From Achatina immaculata (taxonomy: Eukaryota > Mollusca > Gastropoda > Stylommatophora > Achatinidae): a DNA stretch of 64,000 bases. The DNA is taken from contig CM019693.1 of NCBI GenBank assembly GCA_009760885.1, positions 46,506,751 through 46,570,750 of the forward strand, read 5' to 3'. The notes beneath the pieces are model-generated. The model searched no databases. It was not told the origin of the DNA and saw only the letters and a program-made list of their open reading frames with translations. The position numbers and the translations under genes were made by a program. Below are positions 22,819 to 33,819 of this stretch, piece after piece (the stretch's first letter is position 1; each line of letters opens with the position of its first letter).

Positions 22819-25055
22819 CTAAGGATACAACAGTATGTGTAAGTGTTGATAATGTGTGTAAGTGTGGACATTGTGTGAAAGCTTTGAGGTGGCTGAGGAC
22901 ACAAGAATATGTCTAAGTATGGATACAGTGTGTAAGTATGGATACAGTTTGTAAGTATGGATACAGTGTGTAAGTATGGATACAGTTTGTAAGTATGGAT
23001 ACAGTGTGTAAATGTGGATACAGTGTGTAAGTGTGGATACAGTGTGTAAGTATGGAAGCTTTGAGGTGGCTGAGGACACAAGAATATGTGTAAGTATGGA
23101 TACAGTGTGTAAGTATGGATACAGTTTGTAAGTATGGATACAGTGTGTAAGTATGGATACAGTGTGTAAGTATGGATACAGTTTGTAAGTATGGATACAG
23201 TGTGTAAGTATGGATACAGTGTGTAAGTGTGAAAGCTTTGAGGTGGCTGAGGACACAAGAATATGTGTAAGTGTGGATACAGTGTGTAAGTATGGATACA
23301 GTGTGTAAGTATGGATACAGTGTGTAAGTGTGGATACAGTAAGTATGGATACAGTGTGTAAGTGTGAAAGCTTTGAGGTGGCTGAGGACACAAGAATATG
23401 TGTAAGTGTGGATACAGTGTGTAAGTGTGGATACAGTGTGTAAGTGTGAATACAGTGTGTAAGTGTGGATACAGTGTGTAAGTATGGATACAGTGTGTAA
23501 GTATGGATACAGTGTGTAAGTATGGATACAGTGTGTAAGTTTGAAAGCTTTGAGGTGGCTGAGGACACAAGAATATGTGTAAGTGTGGATACAGTGTGTA
23601 AGTATGGATACAGTTTGTAAGTGTGGATACAGTGTGTAAGTATGGATACAGTGTGTAAGTGTGAAAGCTTTTAGGTGGCTGAGGACACAAGAATATGTGT
23701 AAGTATGGATACAGTGTGTAAGTGTGGATGCTTTGAGGTGGCTGAGACACAAGAATATGTGTAAGTGTGGATACAGTGTGTAAGTATGGATACAGTGTGT
23801 AAGTGTGGATACAGTGTGTAAGTGTGAAAGCTTTGAGCTGGCTGAGGACACAAGAATATGTGTAAGTATGGATACAGTGTGTAAGTGTGGATACTTTGAG
23901 GTGGCTGAGACACAAGAATATGTGTAAGTGTGGATACAGTGTGTAAGTATGGATACAGTGTGTAAGTGTGGATACAGTGTGTAAGTATGGATACAGTGTG
24001 TAAGTATGGATACAGTGTGTAAGTGTGGATACAGTGTGTAAGTATGGATACAGTGTGGATACAGTGTGGATACAGTGTGTAAGTGTGGATACAGTGTGGA
24101 TACAGTGTGTAAGTATGGATACAGTGTGTAAGTATGGATACAGTGTGTAAGTGTGGATACAGTGTGTAAGTATGGATACAGTGTGTAAGTGTGGATACAG
24201 TGTGTAAGTATGGATACAGTGTGTAAGTGTGGATACAGTGTGTAAGTATGGATACAGTGTGTAAGTGTGGATACAGTGTGTAAGTGTGGATACAGTGTGT
24301 AAGTGTGGATACAGTAAGTATGGATACAGTGTGTAAGTGTGAAAGCTTTGAGGTGGCTGAGGACACAAGAATATGTGTAAGTGTGGATACAGTGTGTAAG
24401 TGTGGATACAGTGTGTAAGTGTGAATACAGTGTGTAAGTGTGGATACAGTGTGTAAGTATGGATACAGTGTGTAAGTATGGATACAGTGTGTAAGTATGG
24501 ATACAGTGTGTAAGTTTGAAAGCTTTGAGGTGGCTGAGGACACAAGAATATGTGTAAGTGTGGATACAGTGTGTAAGTATGGATACAGTTTGTAAGTGTG
24601 GATACAGTGTGTAAGTATGGATACAGTGTGTAAGTGTGAAAGCTTTTAGGTGGCTGAGGACACAAGAATATGTGTAAGTATGGATACAGTGTGTAAGTGT
24701 GGATGCTTTGAGGTGGCTGAGACACAAGAATATGTGTAAGTGTGGATACAGTGTGTAAGTGTGGATGCTTTGAGGTGGCTGAGACACAAGAATATGTGTA
24801 AGTGTGGATACAGTGTGTAAGTGTGGATGCTTTGAGGTGGCTGAGACACAAGAATATGTGTAAGTGTGGATACAGTGTGTAAGTATGGATACAGTGTGTA
24901 AGTGTGGATACAGTGTGTAAGTGTGAAAGCTTTGAGCTGGCTGAGGACACAAGAATATGTGTAAGTGTGGATACAGTGTGTAAGTATGGATACAGTATGT
25001 AAGTGTGAAAGCTTTTGAACTGGCTGAGGACACAAGAATATGTGTAAGTGTGGAA
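22819..25055. repeat. 19-bp minisatellite with interspersed 35-bp spacer and higher-order duplication
   Basis: The basic unit is TGTGTAAGTATGGATACAG (19 bp, A/G at position 9, sometimes TTTGTAAG). Runs of 1-12 units are separated by a spacer of about 35 bp containing GAAAGCTTTGAGGTGGCTGA. Three 19-bp units make 57 bp, so the minus strand stays open in several frames (24950-22710, 25144-22913, 23568-22819, 24543-23671). The block at about 22.8-23.6 kb recurs about 975 bp to the right. No evidence of coding. Confidence 0.9.
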
Positions 25056-25400
25056 AAATCTACCTCCTTGTCAAGAATGAAAAGGCTGTAAATGAAACTT
25101 GATGTGGTAAAACATGAATTTAGGGCACCAGAATGATAAGTCATTGTACCCTGGTGGAGATATTCAAGAGGAGATCAGAGCACCTATGGAAATATCTCAA
25201 GTGCACAGATGATGGTCCATTCTGATTGCTTATAGATACATGTAATCACCTTTTTCTAGAGAAAAATATGGTCACTTGTGTTTTTCATCATATCTGTTGA
25301 CATTTTTGTAATAAACACATTTAATCAGCTTGTTTTCCACATGCTTCATCTCATACATTTCAGGTAGTGATGTGAATGTTTCTGCAGACAGCAAGTAACT
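25056..25400 (+). other. Possible LINE 3' remnant after the arrays
   Basis: Broken + readings such as EIFKRRSEHLWKYLKCTDD near 25160-25210, and an AATAAA at 25310, could be the 3' end of the LINE seen at 19240-22818. No motif fixes this. Confidence 0.25.
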
Positions 25401-25790
25401 GTGACATGTGACTGGCTAAGTCTGAGATTTGTTGACTGGAAGCATTCAGTTTTCTTCACAGCGTGTGAATATTCTTACAGAGTGAATAGTTATCAAAGGG
25501 AAGATGGATCAGCATGAAGCAAGGTTAAAACAGAGTCAGTGTTTGATGTAACCCTAATGGCTGTTACTCAGAGTCTAAGATGTTTAGTGAAAAAGTAAAT
25601 TGTTTTGGATTCATAAATCCAGTGCTAATACTGTTGCACAGAACATTTTCTTAAGTCAGTTTTTTTTTGTGTTGCAGCTAATCTGATTGTTATAATAGTT
25701 GTACATTATGAAATCATCTGTTTATAATTTCTTTAAATGTACACTCAGTTTTATGTCTACATTAATAATTTTAGTGAAAGCAAGTCCAGT
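25401..25790. other. Unassigned sequence
   Basis: No reading frame, repeat or element end was recognised between the LINE remnant and the family B copy. Confidence 0.4.
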
Positions 25791-28700
25791 TCCATATTAA
25801 GTTCTTGTAGTATGGATATATTTGTTCTTTTCTGTGTCCATGATATTTGAAGAACTCTTCTGTAGCATTTACATTCAAATGCATTTATGTGTTTCTCAGC
25901 TATTTTGTTAAGTGTCCAGGTCTCACAGACGTATATTGATATGGGAAAGATGCATGCCTTTAAAAATCTTATTTTTGTAGTTCTGTCTATTCCTCTCCAC
26001 AGCTTTTTTTAATTGTTTTATTTTTTTAAGAGCGCTAGATGTCATTTTAATGTCCCTCATTGTATCTCCATTGTTAGTAATGATCCAAGATATTCAAAAC
26101 TCTCCACCTCTTCCAATTTTTCCTCACTGATGTATATTTCAGCTGCCTTGTTTGTTTTGTCAGTTGTCATCATTTTAGTTTTCTTTGCATTAAGATAAAG
26201 GTTTTGCTCTTAACTATTCTTATGGACTGACATAATTAGTTTTTCCATTCCTTTTTTGTGCTGTGGACAGTAATACTGTGTCATTAGCATATCTAATCCC
26301 TGGTATTTCATAACCTCCAATTGTTATGGCATCATAATATTCTTTGTCTGCATCTTCTCTAACATTCCTCCTCATATTTTCAATATACAAGTTAAATAGG
26401 TAAGGCGACAACATGCACCCCTGGCCAACCCATTGTTTTATGTCAAACCAAGTTGTTGTTTCACCATTTATTCTTACTGCTGCCTGTTGGTCTACATACA
26501 GGTAAATGAATTTATTTACTTTTGTCAAGCTTTCTCATTTGAAAGGATGTTGCACTTTGGTATATGTATTCCATTTGATATTCCCATTGTTTCTGTCTTG
26601 TTGCTGTTTAGCTATTAAACTCTCTTATTGCTTTCTTTAATAAATACTGCTACCTGTTGGCCTAGATACAGTGGTGATATTAATTGTGTCATATGTATTG
26701 GAAATCCCATTTTTTCCATTATTTCACAGTTTCTGGTGTTTACACAATAAAATGCTTTTGAATAGTGTATAAAAAATAATATAGATTCACATTAAATTCT
26801 CTGCATTTCTCTATTGTTAATCTTATGTTGAAAATATGATCTCTTGTTCCTCTTCCTTGTCTAAAACCATCATTGATTTCTCTTTCAATTTTTTTTCAAA
26901 GCCTACCCATTATGATTTTTAACAGAATTTTACTGACATGACTAATCAGAGCAACAGTTCTGTAGTTTGTGCATAATTTTTAGCAGTGGTATAAATACAG
27001 TTATTTTCCATTCTTTTGGCCAGATAGCTGAATGTCATATTTTTTTACATAGTGCATGATATATTGAAGCACATTTGTTTCCTCCTGTCTTAATGAGTTC
27101 AGCTGTTATCTCATCACATCCTGATGATTTACCATTTTTCAGACTCCTTGTTGCCCATAAAACTTCTTCATTTATCAGTTTAGGTTCTTTCTCCTCCAAT
27201 AATAGTTCACACTGTTGATTTTCACCTTCACAGTCAGTTGTATCATACATTCCTCTGCAATATTCCTTCCGTCTTTCTAGAATTTCCTCTGTCTCTGTCA
27301 AGGTCTTCTCCATCTCATCACAAAGTACATTTAGCTTAGGTGTGACATTTCTCTTCAACGTCTTCATTTCTTTAAACATCTCTTTGAACTAGTATCTGTG
27401 CCAACCACCAGGAGATGGAAGGGCGGAGTATTCTTTTACTTCACTGCTAGCTCTGTCTGCTGTATTAGTTCAGTGAAGTAATCTCTCTCAACATACAGTT
27501 ACAACAGTATGAGAACTGCTGACACTCAAATTTAGTGAGAACAAAAACCAAAAGCACTTATTTATTCTGAAGAGAATAGATTGTGATCAGTGAAGATGTA
27601 GAAAATATTGAACAATCCACTCCTCTCCTTGACGAGAACTTGTTCACCATATAAGGAAGAGAGAGGGTAACACTCGTTTCACATAAATGACAGTCATACA
27701 TCATGAATAAAAATAACCAGCTTACAGGCTCTATGAAAAGTCCTCCATGGATCCACAACAATGAAACAATTACATCACAAAAGTAGCAGACTATTCTGAA
27801 AGCACAATGCTATCACATTCCTATGATGCAATTCTAGAATGCTCTCTAACCCATTTTACACAATAATGTTAAAAATCCCCCAACTCAAACATCTAATAAT
27901 AATCATCACTCAGAAATCGTCACTCTATAATCAGAATCATACTAATCCTTACGACAAATCTCAGTCCTTAAACATTCCTCGTAAAAAAAATGTCCTAAAT
28001 TACCCTATTACCAGTACAATTTCTCAGGGACTGGCCATGTCAAAAAATTACCTTCACTCATATCAGAACTGACCTCTCGTTGACCTATTCTATGTCCATT
28101 TTATAAGGGTGTTAACCATTATGTCAAACTACCAAATTTAACTTTAATTATATCTCTTTTACCATAAATTAAGTGCAGAATTAAAAAGAATTCTGTTACA
28201 TCTTCCACACTTCTGATGTCCTTCTCTTCTTTCACTACAATCTTGTATGTATTGTTTTTTTTTTGTCTCTTCTTATGTTTCTTTTAACTTCTTTTGTTAA
28301 AGATTTATATTCATCCCTGTTGTTATTTGTCACTTTCCATTCCGTCTTCATTTCTCTACGTTGTTTCATTAGTTCTAATATGCCTGCTGTAATCCATTCA
28401 GTCTTTTGTGTTTTCATTCCTGGAACCATATCTTTAGCTGTTGTTAATAAGATATCTCTGGCCTGCATAGCCAGTTCATCAAGTGCCATCTTCTCTTGTA
28501 CAACCATCAGTGTCTCATAACAGTTTTTTCCACTTCTATACCATATTGTTCTGGTATTTTTGTAAGATCAAATTGGAGTGGTCTTGATCCCCTAACTGTC
28601 TTTTTTATCTTTATCTTCATAAAAATGCCATCATTTTCCCTCTTGAAGTGTCTTGATCCTTTCCATCGATGTTCAAAGATTTCCAAAATGTATATCCTCG

Positions 28701-28840
28701 TTCTTTCCATCTCGTCACTTATTATTTGATACTTTTCTTCATACATACTTCTCATATTCCATGTTCCTACTCTTATTTTTCTTTTTAGTTTGATGCAGGG
28801 GTTTTCTTTGGTAATGCCATCAGGACAAAACAACCATTAC
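25791..28840 (-). mobile_element. Family B RTE LINE, 3'-incomplete, with internal deletion and LTR-like insertion
   Basis: Read from 28840 leftwards. KIRVGTWNMRSMYEEKYQII starts the endonuclease, but after HRWKGSRHFKREND it jumps to KIKIKKTVRGSRPLQFDLTK, so most of the endonuclease is deleted. The linker is at 28507-28235. An unrelated insert (about 27390-28195) interrupts it. RT follows: LLEEKEPKLINEEVLWATRS (27379-27035), then the palm as broken frames, with the catalytic box decayed near 26275-26300 (on + CATTAGCATATCTAATCC). The thumb shows ETWTLNKIAEKHINAFECKC near 25900. The C-terminus and (GAAT)n tail are missing. The family is RTE/BovB-like by order and motifs. Confidence 0.8.
27390..28195. 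repeat. Unclassified insertion in family B, possible solo LTR
   Basis: About 0.8 kb of AT-rich sequence interrupts the family B linker; the uninterrupted homologue is at 43690-43750. It can be framed as TG...CA (TGTGCCAACC to TTCTGTTACA), as expected of a solo LTR, but no clean 4-6-bp duplication is seen. A similar end, ATTCTGTTACA, recurs near 30395. No open reading frame of note. Confidence 0.35.
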
Positions 28841-29220
28841 AAGTCAGCACACATACATGACCAGTAACACTCAACAATAGCACAACAGCTGGCACACCCA
28901 GCATAGATCCAAATAGCACAGGGTTCTGGCAGTTACAAAAGTCAACAGAAGTTTAGTGATGAAATCCCCATTTGTGAGTGATTGCTGTAGATGGATGTGG
29001 ACTGGAAACTGATGAGACAATCACAGTGAGTACAGAAAAACGGTTTGAGGACACTCACATTATCACAACACCAAAAACATGCTAGCTTCATATTCACCAA
29101 CATAGAATCCATGCCATGACCACAGGGACAACTCAGCTCACAAAACTGCATGACAAGTCTAGCACATAAAAAAAGGATAAGCAACCAGAAACTTACACTA
29201 TGAATCAACCCATCCTAGCA
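28841..29220. other. Unassigned sequence with a short repeat continued beyond PLE-1
   Basis: No recognised gene. The last about 70 bp (29165-29233) resemble 30150-30225 on the other side of PLE-1: both contain GCAACCAGAAA, then TACGAATCAA or TATGAATCAA, then CATCCTAGCA. This indicates a tandem duplication that PLE-1 landed in. Confidence 0.4.
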
Positions 29221-29233
29221 AACATTTCAGAAC

Positions 29234-30116
29234 AGATAAAAGGGATGGCGACTGCAGTAAAACTGGTTTAAATAAATAAGGTAGACAGAGGTGTATGGTG
29301 CAGTTTTACAAAGTGAGGGAGGAAGTGAGCAAGGTGAGAAAGAAAAAAAAAAAAAATAGAAAGTATGAGAATGTATAAATGAAAAACATACAACATCCGA
29401 TATTTCGGCGTGAGCCTTATTCGAGGATACATACAAAAACGAAATACAAGCACGTAGAACTTATCTGAAGCGTCTTGCTCCGGGTGAGAAGCAGAAATTT
29501 GTGTGGAAGAAGGAGGAGGAAAAAAAGGAGGGGGAAAAAAAAAACCCACGCTGCCTACAGACAAAAGATTCATGATAGGGCCAATCATAATGAAGAAACG
29601 GAGAGAGAGGAGGAGAACAAGTGGGAGAAAGGGGTGGGGGGAAGGCAATAGAAACATGATAGCCGCTAGAGGTGTCGGGGGAGAGGGGAGGGAAAAGGGG
29701 AAGCGGAGAGATAATGAATGAAGAACTTAAACACCTACCAGGAGAAAATGTGAAACTGGTGGATAGGACAAGACCAGTATGTTGGCAGAGAAGGAAATAG
29801 GATGGTGGTAGGGAGGGGTAGCATAGAGAAAGAAAGTAGAGTATAAAAAAGGCCAGTGGAAAAATAAAGAAGTTACAGAAAGCTGAAGACATTGTTAATT
29901 CCAGCTGGGTGGAAAATAAGGCGTTGTCTCCACCCAGCTGGAATTAACAATACATATTTCGTTTTTGTATGTATCCTTGAATAAGGCTCACGCCGAAATA
30001 TCGGATGTTGTATGTTTTTCATTTATACATTCTCATACTTTCTATTTCTTTTTTTTTTTTCTTGCTCACTTCCTCCCTCACTTTGTAAAACTGCACCATA
30101 CACCTCTGTCTACCTT
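29234..30116. mobile_element. PLE-1: Penelope-like terminal-repeat pair without ORF, 13-bp TSD
   Basis: Flanked by AACATTTCAGAAC (29221-29233) and AACATTTCAAAAC (30117-30129). The arms are inverted copies of the pLTR found at PLE-2 and PLE-3: outer parts 29275-29440 and 29945-30115 are reverse complements (GGTAGACAGAGGTGTATGGT at left). At the centre a hairpin pairs TTAATTCCAGCTGGGTGGA (about 29896-29914) with its exact complement (about 29930-29948). The right arm lacks about 450 bp relative to PLE-2. No RT or GIY-YIG sequence is present, so it is a non-autonomous derivative. Confidence 0.75.
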
Positions 30117-30129
30117 AACATTTCAAAAC

Positions 30130-30433
30130 AACTCTAACACATTTTGTTACAAAAAGAACATGCAACCAGAAAATGATACTACGAATCAAATCATCCTAGC
30201 AGACATCCCAGAACAACTCAAACACACACCCTCTCTCTTCAAGCGCTCGTACTGAAGTCTCTTTTTTGAATCCTGCCAGCTCAGACCTGTTTACTGAGCT
30301 CTCCAATCAGAACATGGAGATAACTCTTTCTCCGTGCTCACTTATACTTTTGACCACAACTACAGGGTTTCTAACCCACATTCTGCAACAGAATAAATAT
30401 TCTGTTACAAGATACTACAGTTCTGTTACTTAA
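30130..30433. other. Unassigned flank of PLE-1
   Basis: It includes the second copy of the duplicated flank (about 30150-30225) and a stretch ending ATATTCTGTTACA near 30400 resembling the right edge of the 27.4-28.2 kb insertion. No gene recognised. Confidence 0.35.
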
Positions 30434-31380
30434 TTAGTTATCTTCACACCATCCTGTTATCTGATCCACCCTGTTTTGTACCCTTGAGACTAATTCCTCT
30501 CTACACTTCCCATGCTCATATGTTGATAAATCATCAGTGCATGTCAGCATTTGCCCCACATGGTTTCCAAATAACAGCCGAGTGTCAGTAGAATATGCAT
30601 TGAATAGCACAGGAGACAAGGGAGACTCCTGTTGCAGCCCCATAGCAATGGTTCTGGACTCTGAGATCCATGTTCTGTATCTTAAGGCAACCGATCGCCT
30701 CAACAGCATTGAAGCTATCCATAGAACCAATCTTGCATCTACCCCAAACTCCTTCAGTAGTGTCAGCAGCATTGTATAATTGTTGTATGCATCCTCAAGG
30801 TCAAGTGCCACAACTATGGTTTTGTCTTTTCTCTGAAATCCCTCATATACATCACACGCCAGGATCCCAGTGTTAGTTGTATCTCTTTCTAGATGATAAC
30901 TTCCTGATGTATTCGGTAATAGCCCGGTGGTCTCTAGAAAGCCTGATAGTTGCCCAGCTATAATCCTGTTTTCTTGCCATATACATTTTGTAATGTAATA
31001 ATTCAATATCCATTCAGTATTGTTTTTTCCTGATTTTGGCAAGGTAATCAAGTTTTTGATCTTCTGGTGTGCACCAAGATGGCAGCATGTTCTCAAATCG
31101 CTTTGGAAGAAAACTAAACTCTATTTGAGTCTATGTGCTGAGAAGCTGTGTGACTTAAATATATGGTCAGTCTTGAATGTGGACATATTCTGGATTTTCA
31201 CTGGTGCTACAGGGTATGTGCACCTGAGCTGAGATCCATTTCAGTTTCTATATTGGCAGACCATAACGGGTGCGCAACAATGAAATACAGGATTGGCATA
31301 GTTAAGTTAGTAGAATATACCAAGATGAGAGCATGGGAGGAGTTCTTTGCTTGTCAGCCCATCTTTCAGTGGTAATATAT
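30434..31380 (-). mobile_element. Jockey/I-like LINE RT fragment
   Basis: A 220-residue minus-strand frame (31096-30434) contains RT motifs in order: IVVALDLEDAYNNYTML (motif A), MGLQQESPLSPVLFNAY (motif B, usually GLPQGSPLSP), and TCTDDLSTYEH in place of the A/ADD box, then QNRVDQITGWCEDN. Upstream, broken frames continue to about 31380. The LxDAYNN wording differs from families A-C and J, so it is a separate LINE lineage, possibly the one at 19.2 kb and 62.4 kb. No TSD found. Confidence 0.75.
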
Positions 31381-32060
31381 GTCATGATATGGAAATACTA
31401 CTAAAAATGTGCAGACTATTACCAGCATGGGTTTTCAGCATAACTATGGTGGCATTTGCACCGGAATGTAAGTGAATGAAATCCAAATCCAAAGTGTTAT
31501 CAGCTGACAGACTGATGTAATAGTATATCATATTTTGGTGGCTTAATTACAATTAAAGGGAAGTAAATTGAATTGATAGTAGGGTTGTCAGAGTTATGTC
31601 CTTGTTTAATTGCTACCTGCTCACATAATTTTCAAAAAATAAAATGCTCATGTGGGAATTTTGATTATGAAACACATTAAATATGTAGGTAGTAGGTCTC
31701 TGTTGACACAAAAGCATGATTAGAGTCAGTCTGGGAACCTTTGGGTGACTTGGTTTTTTTCTAAGCCAAAAAAAAGTTGTAGGACATGTAATTGCACAGG
31801 AATTGGGTGTCTCATGGGCGAAAGTTTTTGGGAAGTGAGAAATGTTTGCTAGTCTGTTCTGAGTTAGTTTTCAAGTGAGAAGGTAGTAGTTTTTGTGTTG
31901 GCTACATGAGTAGTAGCAGTGTCATCAAGTTTCTATGATGGGCTAGTGATATTGGTAACATGTTGTCCCATGGGGCAAAGTTTGTTTGTAATTGATGTAT
32001 GATTCTTTGTAATGTCCTTCAAATAGAATTCTGTAAATTGTGAGTATGGACATTTTTGTA
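31381..32060. other. Unassigned sequence
   Basis: About 680 bp with no recognised frame, tandem repeat or transposon end, up to the TA where mariner E begins. Confidence 0.45.
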
Positions 32061-33382
32061 CAAGGGGTGTTCAGAAAGTAATGCACCACATCATTTTTTT
32101 TCAGCTAATAATGAAGATAGAAGCATGAATTTTTGCACACTTTAAATATGGCACATGCCGATTGTGTGAACCAAATTGCACCACAACTGGCCAAAGAATA
32201 TGGCTGCCCTAACCGTTTAAATGGAGCATGTTAGCAACTTGCAGTATAAGCAACGAATTGTGACAGAATTTCTCGTTGGAGAGAAGGAAACTGTTGTGAC
32301 CATTCAGAAGCATCCATGTGATGTGTATGGAAGTTTTGCAGTCAACAGGAGTACGGTCAGTCGCTGGGTTCAGAGAATCAAAGAATCAATAAGTGGAGAG
32401 AAGGAGTTGCATGATTGGCCGTGCTGTGGACATCCTGCCACAGCCACCAAGGCAGAAATGTTGAAATGTGCTGAGGGTGTTATTCTTACTGATAGGCGTA
32501 TCACTACTCAACAACTGGCCTTAAAGCTGTCAGTCAGCAATGGTAGTGCAAATGCAGTTATAAAAACTCTAGGATTTTCTATGGTTTGTGCAAGATAGGT
32601 TCCTCGAAGTCTAACAAATGACTATCAGTTGCAAAGAAAAGCACTTTCTTCTGAATTATTGGAGCATTTCATTGCTGAGGGAGAGAACTTTTTGGCTAAG
32701 ATCATAACAGGTGACAAAAACGTCATTTTGAACCTGAGACAAAAAAGACAGTCAATGGAGTGGCATCATCTACAATCACCATGAAGAAATTAAGACAACT
32801 CCTTCAGCTGGAAAGATCATGATCACTGTCTTTTGGGACATTGAAGGTATGATTCTTGTGGATGTTATGCCAAGAGGAGAGACAATCAGTTCACAAGCTT
32901 ACGTTAAGACATTGAAAAAATTCAATCATCATTTTTGCAGAGTTCGGCCACACAAAAATCCAGCAGACCTGCTTCTCCTTCATGATAATGCGTGCCCTCA
33001 CACAAGTCTGGCAACACGGGAAGCAATCACTAAATTGGGTTGTACTGTACTACCCCTTCCACCCTATAGTCCCAATTTGGCATCCTCTGATTTCCATCTG
33101 TTTGATTCACTTAAAGATGCACTCTGAGGGGTAAGATTTGAAGATGATGAAAGAGTGATTCATGCAGCGAAGAAATGGGTACATAATCAAGAGATAATTT
33201 GGTGTGGGCTAGGAATACATGCACTCGTTTTGCACTGTCATAAAGCTGTGCAAGTTGATGGGGATTATGTTGAATAATATTGATGTTTACATGACATATC
33301 CATGTATATTGTGTATAAATTTCATGCTTTTTTAATAAACAGCTCCTGAGAAAAATGATGTGGTGCATTACTTTCTGAAAGT
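32061..33382 (+). mobile_element. Mariner E: near full-length mariner with TIRs and D,D34D transposase remnant
   Basis: The left end after TA shows GTTCAGAAAGTAATGCACCA, mirrored at the right (TGGTGCATTACTTTCTGAAA, 33360-33379). The outermost right bases have decayed. The transposase starts at 32221: MEHVSNLQYKQRIVTEFLVG, HTH traces (SVSNGSANAVIKTL), a stop at 32596-32598, then VPRSLTNDYQL and ITGDKN (first Asp). After a frameshift it gives MITVFWDIEGMILVDVMPRG, LLHDNACPHTS (second Asp) and YSPNLASSDFHLF (third Asp). Exactly 34 residues separate the last two Asp, the mariner signature. Expected length about 345 residues. Inactive because of the stop and frameshifts. Confidence 0.88.
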
Positions 33383-33806
33383 TTTTCTTCCAGTGGCAAA
33401 CCAGTTCTTGTAGGAAGTCTTTTTATGTTATCTTGTCACCTGCCATGTGGCAGCAGTATTGCTCATCTGCAACTTTTCATCAATAAAGTTTATGTGAATT
33501 TGTCAATCACCAGTGTCCGTTGACCTCTGTAGTCGTCAACAGTTTTGTCTGAGAGAATCTTCTGTGACATGCCATGACTAGGTTGTGCATTTAGCGTATA
33601 ACCAAAACGCAAAGTAAAATTCCAAAAGAAATAAGTATTCTAAGTGACACTAAACAAAACTTAAAATTCTTCAGTGATTCTCAAACCACAGTTCATTAAG
33701 GCAGTCACTCTCTCTTATTCTAGATGTTCAGATAAAGATAGAAAGAGAAATATACTACTTCAGTTGATGCCGTGACAGGCGTAATCTTCCTATTCATGCC
33801 TGGCGG
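33383..33806. other. Unassigned sequence
   Basis: Between mariner E and the PLE-2 target site. Nothing recognised apart from the left TSD of PLE-2 immediately after it. Confidence 0.4.
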
Positions 33807-33819
33807 ATTCCACTTCACT

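Noticed and set aside
22710..25144. Minus-strand frames of about 745 residues rich in HTYTLYPYLHTVS
   Set aside because: Product of the 19-bp repeat (three units make 57 bp). The same text occurs in different frames.
29461..29892. 143-residue minus frame and other proline/serine-rich frames in PLE terminal repeats
   Set aside because: They arise from pyrimidine-rich pLTR sequence and change frame between copies.
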